DNA from: Hymenolepis diminuta | Taxonomy: Eukaryota > Platyhelminthes > Cestoda > Cyclophyllidea > Hymenolepididae | DNA: 64,000 nt | Assembly (NCBI GenBank): GCA_900708905.1 | Contig: CAADRB010000033.1 | Span: 478,250 to 542,249, forward strand | Direction: 5' to 3' | Notes under the pieces: generated by a model | What the model was told of the DNA's origin: nothing | The model's input: only the letters and a program-made list of their open reading frames with translations | Database searches by the model: none | Position numbers and translations under genes: made by a program | Part shown: piece by piece, positions 1 to 11,231 of the stretch | Layout: every line of letters starts with the position of its first letter | How positions within the stretch are numbered: position 1 is the first letter of the stretch

Positions 1-45
1 ATCAAGGTCAATATACCCCCCGCCGGGGGGTATATTGACCTTGAT
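1..45. repeat. Perfect 45-nt palindrome (22-bp stems, 1-nt centre)
   Basis: The first 45 bases form an exact inverted repeat: bases 1-22 are the reverse complement of bases 24-45, with a single C at base 23. The centre is a C6G / CG6 block. Each arm carries TCAAGGTCA (2-10, and inverted at 36-44), which matches the extended half-site of monomeric nuclear receptors of the FTZ-F1/ERR type. It sits downstream of the DHX36 exons, in what should be a DHX36 intron. Because it lies exactly at the window edge, a fold-back or assembly artefact is possible. Confidence 0.9.
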
Positions 46-468
46 CCAAAAATTGAGCAGAGAATATTGATAAAGAAGTTAAAAATACAACGTTCAATGT
101 CGATCTATAGAAAATGAAGTTAATAAAATTCCATACGACTAATCTGTAACTCACAAGACCAGGATACATGTTACTATAAGTAATCGAAATTAAAATCCGA
201 ACCAATTCTTAGATCCACCATATTATTTCAAGATCAAATTTCAATCAAATAAGGGGCAAAAATCACCGACTGGAAAATTGGCAGTCAAAAGGGACGTTCG
301 ATTACCTTTCTTCGACAGTTCTTATAAAAGGGAAAAATAACTGAAAAATACCCATTCAAGCAGCACTTCCTTAGGGAAATAAATGAGCTAAATCACGATT
401 AGAAATATATGCATAAACAGCATTGAATAAAATACAAAGTAAATCTAATTAAATTCCAACTAACGAAC

Positions 469-1037
469 CTGTTTTTTAGCGAACGTGGGAAGTTGTTTTC
501 GTTTGCGATTCATAAACTGATAATCCGATGATAGCATCTTTTGTGTCATTTCTTCCCTTAGCTCCCTATCTAACTCTCTCTTCTTCTGCAAATTCACGAA
601 ATTCGACGAAGTTGTGTTTCCCTCATCATCATCAACTGAGGCAGCACCTTCATCGAAATCGCGCTCTTCGAGAATTTCAATAACTTTGTTTGGAGAAGCT
701 GTAAGTTGACTCTTTAATTTCTTTTTCTTAGGGGAAAACAGTCTCTGTTTTTCAGCTGCTTTGACAACACCAGCTATTCTCTCGACAATTTTTTGATCAA
801 GTGTAAACACTTCTGCCTTAATTGGTGGAAACAAATATAAGAAAAAATACAATTAATAAATGAAATGTAGTAATATTGCAGAATAGTTTTAATGACAACG
901 CAATTTAGAATCATAGTAGATTAATAAATGAATACCTGCAGTAATGCTATCTCTTCCCTATTTCGTCTGCTTTGTTGTGCGTGCCACAGACCGATTTCCT
1001 TTCCTTTCAGGTGAGGTGGGTGCTTGGGTGGCATCAT
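469..1037 (-). CDS. DHX36: DHX36/RHAU G-quadruplex helicase, N-terminal exons (partial)
   Basis: DEAH-box ATP-dependent helicase that unwinds DNA and RNA G-quadruplexes. Two exons are visible, 936-1037 (34 codons, starting MM) and 469-816 (116 codons), joined in phase 0 by a GT-AG intron (817-935). Residues 5-30 contain KHPPHLKGKEIGLW followed by a basic helix. This is the RHAU-specific motif that stacks on the G-quartet and is diagnostic of DHX36. Residues 35-150 hold a Lys-rich stretch, an acidic linker and then NRKRKQLPTFAKKQ, matching the segment just before helicase motif I in this family. The donor after codon 150 is GTTCGT. The RecA domains, motif I (GETGCGKT in relatives) and the C-terminus must lie to the left of the window. 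The start was chosen because an ATG precedes the motif by four residues, as in other DHX36 proteins. The gene is divergent from SCO1. Confidence 0.9.
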
Positions 1038-3295
1038 AAATTAATGTACAACCATTGCAAATTCCAAGGTCGACCAGAATTAAAAAGTAAGCCTGTTTAT
1101 TTAATTCAGATATATTTATGATATTCAAAAGGCCTATTGTTATAAAATGATTATTCCTTTTATTATTTTTTAATCATTGTGAAAGCGAAAAGTACTGCAA
1201 ATAGTAACTCGTAGTATCATCTGATTCTCAATTAGCATTATGCACGCTAAATGTTTCATTATATGCTGATTTGCACGCAAATACGTAAATATAATCAAAT
1301 CGATCTGCACCATTCTTATATTGTTGCACTATATTTGCCTAAAATTCAGTTAATGTTTTGCCCACGTCTGTTTATTTATAATACAAATTCTCAGAATTAT
1401 ACCTAGTATCAGTAGAAATAAAAGTTTAGTTTACGAACGGAAATTCACCTCTTTCTCACTTTCTTCGAAGAACTTGTTTATTCAATGACGTAATTAAATA
1501 AGCTTAACTATATTTCATATCAATTATTGATTTCGGGATTAATTATTAACAACACTTCGTGAAAGGACTATTTTACCACCCTTCAGCACATATTATTGCA
1601 GGAAAATTATTGACCAGTTTGTGATGATAGACCTTAATAATACAAGAGGAACATTATTTTCTTCAAGGATACATTAGCTGGTCTATAGCTTTTAATTTCA
1701 TCTGATAAGGTTTTATAACAATTCCGCGGTTAGATAATCCATTTAAAAAATCTACCTTTGAATGTTTTCCTAGTCATGCGTAGTAATTTTTGCACTTTTT
1801 CCTAAATTTTGTGGAAAATCCTTATTCTTTTTTCTGTTAGTCAAAACAGTTATGGTCATATTCATATATCAAAAATATCTGTGATTCATATTCCAAGAAA
1901 ATTAACAACTGATATTTTCAAAAGCCTCTAGATCATTTTTAGTAAGAAGTTGAAAGAAGAAAATTATATAATTAAATCTGTCTTCCCATTTAAGATAATC
2001 ATCAACAACATCACGAAATTTTTAAATACTGACTTACCCAACAACGAAGACGAATTTTAGTTCTCTCGCGATGCGGTTGCATGAAATTCCTCCTTACAAA
2101 GATCCCCTGTGTCGAATTTGTAACTAATCAAATACTTTTACTACTTTAGGTCTCGATATTACACCTTTTTCCTATTTTATTCAAATATGGCATCATTCGC
2201 AACAATGAAACAAGTATAGGGGTCAAAATTTCAGAGGGACTTGCGGTTCAGCATATCAGTTGTTTTTCCAGCCGCAGAGTTTGGAAAAGGATGTTTCACG
2301 TCTTAGTTCTCAATAAATGCAATTTATATCTGTGCTTGCAAACAAGACAAATTCAAAAAATTGATATATATGCAAGTAAAACGACATAATGTGGTTAGGT
2401 ATAACTTTGCGAGACAGTTAGATCACTTTTTTAATTAAGCGATGGCCAGAAATTATCTGTATTCTTTTGCAGTGGTAGCACCTTACCATGACTTATCCAA
2501 CGATGAGCAATGCTTCTTTGTCTCAATAACTGACGCGAAAAAATTTTATTTTTAAAATTAAATGCCATTTTTGTAGAGTTTTCTTCAGTATTTCGGCACG
2601 CTTGATCTAAAATTATGGCGTAAATTCACTTTGAACTGAGAGCAATTTCGAATTTTGGATCAACTAAGACCTAAGAAATTGGTTTAGTTAACTTAAGATT
2701 TCTCAAAAGGTCCCTAATTTGGATAACAAAACTACCCAGAAATAAAAGATTAAGTTTAAGCACAAAATCCTCGAAAACATTAAGGATGTACTACAGATTG
2801 AAAATAAATAATAAATTGAGCTGAAAACGGAGGAATGAAGGATTCGTAAACATTTTGCAGGAATTCAAGTGTTTGTTAAATTTTAGTCACTTTTCAACGT
2901 CTTTAAAAGCCTAATAAATGTCACAGGCATCCCCAAACTTAAAATATTACAATTAAATCAGCAGTGTTTTGTTCCAGAAAAAAAACAAAGTAAGACATAG
3001 GAAGGACAATTTGTATTAATTTATAAATTTCAACTCGTAGAGTTCCCTTTTTGTGGGTAACACATATTTTGATTTGATTGTGCATTCATTTCCAAATCTT
3101 ACTTTTAAATAATTACTGATCATATTTATCTGTGAGTTTTTATTCAGTGTATTTCAATTTAAATATATATATATATATATATTACTGAGTATATTTTATT
3201 AAAAAAGTTAATCTACCTAATGAAATAAACCTTCGTGTTTGCTAAACGTTTTACTACTTTCATATAACTTGCAGCTTTTCAGCTTGGTTTTTTGG
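1038..3295. other. Divergent intergenic region, DHX36 / SCO1
   Basis: About 2.3 kb between the start codons of two divergently transcribed genes. It should hold both promoters and 5' UTRs. It is AT-rich, with no convincing ORF and no obvious TATA box near either start; a 20-nt (AT) run lies at 3163-3182. Confidence 0.6.
3163..3182. repeat. (AT)10 microsatellite
   Basis: Uninterrupted alternating AT over 20 bases, about 110 bp upstream of the SCO1 start codon. Confidence 0.95.
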
Positions 3296-4367
3296 ATGCA
3301 ATTGTCACGTTATTTAAGTTTTTCTCGGGTCGTAAATCGTTTTCTCACGTAAGAAATTTTCTTTGTCACCTTTGCCAAGTCAGCCTAGAAATTCGCTGAG
3401 TGTTACCTGCCGTCGTTTTGTAGAGACCCAAACTCATACCAGGAGGGTAAGCTGCTTATATTCTTAATTCGTCTCCTTTTAGCGGAAATTCCCCTATTTG
3501 CAATGGGGATTTTTCTTTGCTTGTGCTGGTGCTATTGCCTATTTCAGCATGTATTCTGTGTCTGATGGCAAAGAAAGTAATTAATCTATCTTATCATTAT
3601 TAACAGTTATCATCTTATCCCTTTAAGTGATGCAGCAAGTGTCTTCTAGTGTAAATCATTCAAGTATCGGCGGTGATTTCCGTTTAATCGACCAAAATGG
3701 AATGGAAATCACACTTGGCGATTTTCGTGGAAAGTGGGTTCTTCTATACTTCGGATTTATCAGATGTCCCGACATCTGTCCTGAACAAATTGATCGCCTT
3801 CTTGAAATCCAAGAACGCTTAGGTAGCTTTTATCCCTAAATTTCGTTTACTATGAATGTTATTAATGTTTTTTTTAATTCAGCTCTTTACGGAAAGGACA
3901 AGGATTTCGTTCCCGTCTTCATTACTATTGATCCCGAACGAGATTCTCCGGAAGCCATGAAAGATTATATTAGCAGTGAGTTTAATTCTACACTTTTGTC
4001 ACTGAAAATATGAAATCTCATCTGTTCACTTTTATACTCTCTTTAGCTTTCTATTCTGATAGATTGGTGGGCTTGAGTGGTTCTCCTGATCAAATTCAGG
4101 CAACTGCCAAAAAATACCGCATTTACTACAGCAAAGGGCCTAAGGATATTGATGGTGACTACATTGTATGTTAATTATAACTCCTCAAAGTATTCTCGTC
4201 TTTGCTGTCTAACTTAGCTAATCGCTTTTCTCTTCTAGGTTGATCATACCGTTGTGATGTATCTTCTTAATCCCAAGGGCGAGTTTGTAGATTTCTACGG
4301 CCAAGTAAAACCTGTTCCCGACATAGTCCGACGTATCATGGATTTCATGAAGAAGTATAACAAGTAG
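3296..4367 (+). CDS. SCO1: SCO1/SCO2 copper chaperone for cytochrome c oxidase
   Basis: Mitochondrial inner-membrane thioredoxin-fold protein that delivers copper to the CuA site of COX2. Seven exons: 3296-3348, 3389-3446, 3483-3576, 3628-3822, 3883-3975, 4047-4165, 4239-4367, all GT-AG and phase-consistent, giving 246 codons. The N-terminus is basic and Ser/Arg-rich, as for a mitochondrial presequence. Exon 3 encodes one hydrophobic segment (QWGFFFACAGAIAYFSMY) serving as membrane anchor. Exon 4 has GDFRL, then FGFIRCPDICPE with the copper-binding CxxxC. Exon 5 has FITIDPERD. The third ligand, His, is in DYIVDHT across the exon 6/7 junction, and SPGPKD-like and GEFVDFYGQ blocks follow. All three copper ligands are present, so the protein should be functional. 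The exon 2 acceptor could also be at 3380, adding three residues in frame. The introns are only 36-73 nt. A single SCO-type gene cannot be assigned to SCO1 rather than SCO2. Confidence 0.95.
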
Positions 4368-4529
4368 AAAATTTCTCGGGTGCCTATTTCTCTACCATCC
4401 TCATTCATGACTACAACACATTTGTATTCCCCGCCTCAGGAAATCTTTTCCTCATTTTCCTTAAATAACCGATTCAAGTGGTGTAGTTAGTCAAAACTTC
4501 TTTGGTAGTCTCAAGTGTGTAAAAATTAT

Positions 4530-4535
4530 AATAAA
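4530..4535 (+). terminator. SCO1 polyadenylation signal AATAAA
   Basis: Canonical AATAAA 163 nt after the SCO1 stop codon, followed by a GT-rich stretch, consistent with 3' end formation. Confidence 0.7.
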
Positions 4536-6266
4536 TTGTCGTCTTTTGCATTCGGTTTTGCCCTGTTTATCGGTTTTTGTGCTTTGGATTCACGAATAAT
4601 CTGATAAATTCGGGTATTCTCGTGGCTAATTGCTTTCCTTTCCACGCGATTAGTGGATCATTGAAAAGTCGAGTAATTATTTTCCAGTCACACCTAGCTG
4701 TGCTTGTTCAAAATATAGATAATTAGATTTTTCACTATAAGTGAAGAAGTCATGCCTTTTGTAAACCGGTTATATAAAGATGCGAGTTACGTGTTCTGCG
4801 TATGGCGTCTACGTGTGTCAGAAATTTGTGTGATCTGAATTCTCTTCCATGCAACTCATGGTTAAGCCAATATGTGCTATTAAAGTGTGTTTAAAAAACC
4901 CGTGTTTTTTGAAGTTTCAAGATAATGGTGATGTTTGGTAAAACGGTCAACTGTAGGGCCACGTACCTTGGTTCAAATACATTCACCCTCAATTTGGGTC
5001 AGCTTAACCGGGACACTAGTTTGGCGTTCTTAAGTCTGGTTCTGCACTTAGAATTTGAATTCTACACTTAATAACTTTCAATTTTGAAGAACGTTCACTT
5101 CTTAAATTTATTAACTTGATTGGACAACGTATTATGTAATCTCTCTACAGGTTTGCTCTAATCAGATCTGGTTGAGATCGATCTATCAGACCAGTAGATT
5201 TATTATTATACTTTCAAGCATGTTCCTTTAGCGTACGGCCATTTTGCCAAATGCAGATGGCCGCTCCCACTGTAAGACCACTAAATCGGTCATGCACTGA
5301 CGTACGTTAACACTGAAAACTGATTGGCTAGCCTTTCACATACACTGCGTTCAGCTACCTGGTATACATCACAGTGTCTGCGTTTTCTACCACTTTAACA
5401 GCTCGGTATTTGCTTTCTTTCAGGTATCTATATTAGACTCTAAGAACGATATAGCATTTAGGTTATGGCTGGATGAAAATAATTTAATGATTTCTATTTT
5501 CCGGAGTTCTTGTTTCTCTCAGTCCTTTTCATTTATTTTTTGGTCGAATCATATTTTAGATCTAATTTTAACAAGTACGAGTTGTCAGTCCGTTCATCTA
5601 AACATTAAATCCATGACCTCTGGCCTGGCAGACGTGCGGCGTGACTGTTGTATCACTGACTTGCGAAGGCATGTTCAAGTGGCTTAGAAGAGCCATAGGG
5701 TGACAGTCACGTTTTTACTGTCGATTTAAGCATTCATTAATGGATCATGCGTAGCCATGAAAAAAGAATAACTTATGGAGCAAAATTATTTTATTAGAAT
5801 TATGAAACATTTGGGTAGGGCTGTTTAAAGTTGATAAACATACGTCACTTGTGCACGCACATGGTTGTGCACACGAGGTTGCGAAGGCATTGGTTAAGGA
5901 ACCACCATTTTTGTTAAACACGAAACATGGTGATAGTTGTGCAAGTTCTCCATCAGAATTATGGAAGGCATATTTTGGAGAATTTGACTGAAAAGAAGTG
6001 TTTTCTAATCACTATTGAATTTTTTCCCCTATTTTTAAATATGTATGTTTCAATATTGTATTTCGAGAGCACAATTTAACAGAATTCAATAAACACAAGA
6101 TCATAAAGAAGACCAGAACGAGTTGACTCCAAGGTAATCTATTAACCTGCCGGTCCGCTATTTTTTGCTTATTTTAATGAGTGACTGTCGGCTGAAGTTC
6201 AGATTAAGAGATCAGGTTGAACGAGATTTCAAAATGTCAAGACGAGGAAAGACCCGTGTGCTTTTG
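4536..6266. other. Gene-free stretch after SCO1
   Basis: About 1.7 kb with no supported gene. A short ORF near 5.5-5.7 kb has no homology I recognise and no supporting signals. Confidence 0.5.
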
Positions 6267-6578
6267 TGTAATGACGTGAGGTCTATCGGGGGCCACATTG
6301 ACTGAATAGATGGAATAGATGGTCAAGTCACTCATGTAGCCAGATCGGTTCGGAGGTGACAGGTAAGCCAATCCAAATTTATTAATTAGTAAATTAGGTT
6401 TATATAAAAAACATTTCTTCGTTAGACATCAGCCGTATCTCGTCGGTGTCTCGGCATGATGATCGACACCTGTTTAGGTATCTGTGTATAAACACGCAAA
6501 CACACAGCTGGACCATCTGTGGACACTATAGTGGAGATCTTATCGCCAGGTTATGCTAGATATCTGCTGGCTATAGCA
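6267..6578 (+). mobile_element. Solo-LTR-like element, family A, copy 1
   Basis: Begins TGTAATGACG and ends GGCTATAGCA, about 312 bp. It aligns along its length with copies at 21610, 38013 (plus) and 38777 (minus): GAATAGATGGAATA near the start, ATTAATTAGTAAATTAGG and TTTATATAAAAAACATTTC in the middle, then CACAGCTGGACCA, GTGGACACTATAGTGGAG and ATCTGCTGGCTATAGCA. TG...CA ends and the internal TATA-like TTTATATA fit an LTR. Flanking bases (TTTTG and TTCAG) are at best a decayed target duplication. Confidence 0.7.
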
Positions 6579-7129
6579 TTCAGTCTTTTCAAAGAAAAGA
6601 GTGATGAACTAGCCTAGAGGTCACTTATGAGATGCATACAACGTTTGCAAACATTCTATCAAAATCCATCAGACAAAGCACCATAAGAAGTTTGGTGCTC
6701 TTCTTTAAAATCCTATAAATATCACAGTAAAATTAAAATTATTTGTCATCCTTACATCGCCTTTTCGTAGAGAGTAGACCCTATAATTTGCTCAGCTTAA
6801 CTGATCAAGTTTAATAAAAGTGGTTAACCAGTATAAAAATGATATTGCATTTAAATTCTCATGCGTATGATTCTTTAATTTCATCTCAATGTTAATCCAT
6901 CCACTGACGCGAATACACCCAAGTTGATTGGATGCATGTATCTTGGTAAATATTGCTCCAATCTGAACAATTAAATACGCCAGGTAATTAAAGAGGCTAG
7001 AGTTCCAATTGGTTAGTGAAGGTAGTTTTTATGGGAAATATTTATAAAAGAATAAAATAGAACTTCTTTTATTTTTAAATAAAACAAAACTAAGTGATTT
7101 GATACAAATATTTACGCAAATCTACCTTT

Positions 7130-7400
7130 AGATATTCATAGAGAAATAGCTGCAATTGTGATTCAGATTGTGTTATAATACGTTCTTCTCCGTAGGATAG
7201 CGTAACTAACTCTTAGATTTCCTAAGAAATTGTATTAGTCATAAATACAACCCGACAAAACAAAACGATCTAAACCACCATGTCAAAGCCAAGACGCACG
7301 TCTTCGTATCGATAGGTCGATTTATATTACGCACCGTTTACAACCATGGTGTAAATGAATTCGCCCAAACAAAAGGGAATCAAAAGGTGGAAATAAAGAA
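7130..7400 (+). repeat. Repeat family D, copy 1
   Basis: Diverged copy of the sequence at about 37.73-38.01 kb. Shared landmarks in order: TTAGATATTCATA, a CTTAGATT.CCTAA block, ATGTCAAAGCCAAGACGCAC versus the equivalent at 37.9 kb, and a purine-rich AAAAGGTGGAA end. In the second copy that purine tract immediately precedes a family A LTR-like sequence, so this may be internal sequence of the same retroelement. That link is inference. Confidence 0.5.
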
Positions 7401-7629
7401 TTTTATATAAAAGAATTGCATTAGTAAAATATTATTTTCTCATTTGTGGCAGATTATAGCAATTGTTGTGTGAATTTAGGGCATGTATTTGTTTTGTGTT
7501 TCATCCAATCTTTGCTCATACAAACGGGGTCAACTTTAGTACGAGGAAATTCTGACTCTGAGCCACATAAATGGACTTAGTTACTCATGCAACGATCTCT
7601 GTTAAAAGGCTAGGTGCATATTTAATTAG

Positions 7630-8085
7630 CTTGTTGGAGTTAAGATAACAACTAACGTCTGACAGGTAACATCAGTTCTAGGGCAGAAGATCAAGAGCTA
7701 TTTTGGCTAAAATGTGTTGATCAAGCTACGATGAGGATTCAAGCGAGTAAGGGGGAGATAAGGAACAAAGGCGATGAAAGGACAGCGTAGGAACAGGTGT
7801 GTGACGGGTACGTCTCAGTGGAAGTACAAAGACACTTTGTATGAGTCACTTGTACAAGGAGGCGCTTGAGGTATAAGTGCAAATGTACTTTCAAATGAAA
7901 CGAGACAGCTATAGAACAAGGAGAATCGATAAACTTGACTAGATATGGCAGACAAGGGTTTGAGTCATAGGGACAAAAAGATATCACTGCGGCTTCGTGG
8001 GCGAGAAACCGAAGTATTTTCATAGAGGATGCGAATAAAGAGTAATGTTGGGAATGCATAGGGGGTCATCCTTCAACCCATAATT
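7630..8085 (+). repeat. Repeat family C, copy 1
   Basis: Shares an ordered series of near-identical blocks with 53400-53875: AAATGAAACGAGACAGCTA, ACAAGGAGAATCGAT, GGTTTGAGTCATAGGG, AAAAGATATCACT, AGTATTTTCATAGAG and AATGTTGG.AATGCAT. Length is about 450 bp. No coding capacity is recognised; reading frames through it are chance. Confidence 0.7.
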
Positions 8086-11009
8086 CAGGCTGCCTCGAAG
8101 GCAGGGGGAGTTGTTTTGCAGGGGCAGTATCTTTTAAAATTGGTCAATTAGAGTGTAAGATTTCTCCAGAAATCAGATAAAGCTGAATTGGCTTGTGTAA
8201 TTCTAAGTTAAAAACTAAAATAAATGCAAATCTTCGCTCAATGAAATTAATATCTGTTGCCATTTTTTTCCAATTTGTCCTGAAAGATGAGTTCTGACTG
8301 AACATTTTCGAATTATCTATAAATCTAAGTTTCATGACTGCTTTCCTCTAACAACCTTTTGTCTTTGCGTGGTAAATATTACACCCCACTTTTGCTACAA
8401 AAAGTTCTGTTTTCACAGTTTTGCGTTATTAATTAAAATAAAATATATTACCTTATGTTACAATTGAATTGTTTTATAATGGCTTTTAGGATTAAGAGAA
8501 AAATAATGATTTTCAAAATTAATAGAGCATAAGAAGTGTCCAGCTTAGAAGTCAATGCAAGATGAAGAAAACTAACTGAGCTGGTGCTATTTCCAACTGT
8601 AAAAGATCAGTTACCATTAGATAGAAATGAAGCAGATTCGGTAGTAAGATATTTTAATTAGGGAAGAACAGTGAGGGTGTAACAATCCTAAACGAAGTAA
8701 AATGATTAAGTTAGTTAAGATAAAAATGTTCAAAATACAGGAGGTAGATATAACTGGGAAACCGATAAACTTCTTTCAAGTCAGAGGGATGAGTTACATG
8801 TGAAGAGGGCAGCAAACTGGATAAAAATCGGTAGACAAATCTTGATAGTAGATAATATAGGTAAAGAATGAAGTCACTTCAGACGACATATGTTTCTCAA
8901 TGTTCGCTGTGAGTGCAAGAAAATCAGTACGAAGTCTCTTCAGAAAACGTTATCTGTTGCTCTTATTTTTCCTCATTTTAACCCAATACGACTGAGTGTT
9001 GATACGCACTGATATTGATTGAGTAGGAGGCTAACACATAAGGTCAAGTAGACCTAAGCACCAGAATACGGAGTGAACTAATAATAATATTAAAAAAAAC
9101 CGTAACTTACCTGGATAAGCTTACATACCATAAAGTACGCAACTATTCTTCTTCATATTTACAGGACTTTCTTGACGCTGAGTCTAAAAGACTTGATATA
9201 AATGAATACAAAAAGGGAGCAGATAGTTTTATAAATAATTACAATTAATCATCGATTAATTAATCCGACAAAATTAGTTATTAAATTTGAGGATGGAAAT
9301 ATTTACGTTTATACATTCCGTTTCGTCTCATTTCCATACATATTGCGCTATTGCACTATCAAATAAAACAGAGAAACAATTGTACTTAAACTTACGATTG
9401 TCGGCACTGTTATTTCAAAACCAGTCATGAATATTTCCGCATATTGCATCTACTTAAAACAAAACGGGTAGGAGTTTGGTCACGAGGTCTTAGCTAATAA
9501 CTTTTGCGTCAGTATGGAAGGTGTGGCAAAAATCAATAATGTATCTTCTAAGAAAGACAAGAAAAATAATTGTCTGGACTTCCCAAATTTTCCTGCATAA
9601 ATATTGGAATACCATTGAAACTACACAAAGAGATGCAGTAAGAAAGAAGTCTCGCTAAAGTTCTTACTGATTGTGATAATGACAAACCTTCTAGAGAAGG
9701 GGGCAATAATGATTAATTATTTAAAATTTATGGAAAATCTAGACCAATTAGGAACATCAGAAATCAAATTTAGGGATAGAATTACTAATTTTTATCAAAT
9801 GAAATAAATAATTCAGCGTCTCTCCTATCTTGTGCTTATATATTTACAAATTACAGTTTTTTATTGATGCCTTCCACATTTACACAATGCTTGATATCGA
9901 AAGTTCCAACTGATTGTTTTAAGAAGTATCAGCGACTTAGAGTTGTTCTAGTACTCGCAATATAAAAATATGTATACGATTCAAAAACTATTTGGTCACA
10001 TTCTAATCGTCTTAAAACAAAAATTGGCCTATATTCCTCTCGTACGCGACAAGAAGTGTCTGTCACCTAAGCTCAAAAGTCCAATTAAAAATGGCTATGG
10101 TTTCATCTGAGAGCAAAATTCCACTGCCAAATCTCAGAATCAAAATTGAATTGGTTGCTGGAGATAACATAAATTGTGTTTATAGTACTTTAACAGAATG
10201 TGATTTTATTGGCATTTGCAATAAGTACAATTAAATATTTCAAGTACATGCCGAACATTAGTACTGAAATAAATTTAAGTACCCATTTTAAAACGATATT
10301 ACCAATTTAACTTAACTTGAATTTAAAAGTTGCTCTTTGGCTTTAAAGAGAGTTAAATATAGCCCCTTGGGTATGAAAATTCCTTCAATCAGCTCTGAAA
10401 AAATGCGGACATATGCCATCACGCAAAGGGATCCAAGAGTTCATTTTACAATTCAATCTTGCTCTTCACCATGATCACGAATTCAGTGCAGTCATACTCT
10501 ATTTATTCCTTTCCTCTTTACATCTTGTTTTGTATTTTGTATTTGTATTCTTCCAACGTAATTCAATGCACTTACAACTTTTCTACGTGTATATTAATTT
10601 TCAATTTCAATTAAAAATTGCTATGCGGGTAGAATATCCATTTACATTTGGCCATTCCATTCTGAGATCGTAGTCTATTCAAAACAGTTATTTGTACCTG
10701 AATTTAGAGCTAAAGTCAACCAAACTGATTACGACTAATTTTCATGCCAATATGAATTTGAGCAAAAGGAGTTTAAAAGTCAAATTTTATCTAATTAATA
10801 TAATTTTTCACAGGTAAAAAAGGTTATTTATACTAACAAAAATCAATGTATTCAATAAAAATACTATTAAAGACATTGAAATAAAAGGTTAGTGCTTATA
10901 CTTTAGGTAATGGCGAGAGAGACGAACAATTTTGCTTTCAATACTTTTGCCCTTTTTTGGGGATCTATTAATGTCTATAGCCAGACGCAAATGATTTGTG
11001 TTGTTATTC
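8086..11009. other. Gene-free AT-rich stretch
   Basis: About 2.9 kb with no supported gene, RNA or clear repeat copy. Reading frames here are short and have no splice context. Confidence 0.5.
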
Positions 11010-11226
11010 TCAAGCGCATTAAAAGAAGTATTCCCAACCCCTGACTTGGATAGGGGGAATTATCGTGATGCCACTCTTATGATAAATCCGAATTCTGCCG
11101 CCATCTCTTGTTGACCAGAACCAACAAAGGCAATCGGTCACTCACACCACTGGATGTGTGCCAATGGACATCGATCTCGTAACTTCTAACTTGTCAGAAC
11201 TCTGACTGCTACGCCACCGGCGCACG
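11010..11226 (-). mobile_element. tRNA-derived SINE, copy 1
   Basis: On the minus strand the head reads GCGCCGGTGGCGTAGCAGTC (A-box region), then an anticodon-arm-like GTTCTGACAAGTTAGAAG, then GTTACGAGATCGATGTC (B-box-like). A non-tRNA body follows, including GGCAGAATTCGGATTT and AGAGTGGC at 11070-11100. That body also occurs in the plus-strand copy at 44.4 kb. The tRNA head is too degenerate to fold as a working tRNA, so this is a SINE rather than a tRNA gene. It begins only about 6 bases beyond the oligo-T that ends the 7SL RNA gene on the same strand. Confidence 0.7.
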
Positions 11227-11231
11227 TAAAT

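Noticed and set aside
7739..8059. A 106-codon minus-strand ORF
   Set aside because: It falls inside repeat family C, and the homologous copy at 53.5 kb does not keep the frame open.
9100..9125. U1 snRNA-like 5' end (ACTTACCTGG)
   Set aside because: The match stops after ten bases; none of the downstream U1 stem-loops or Sm site are present.
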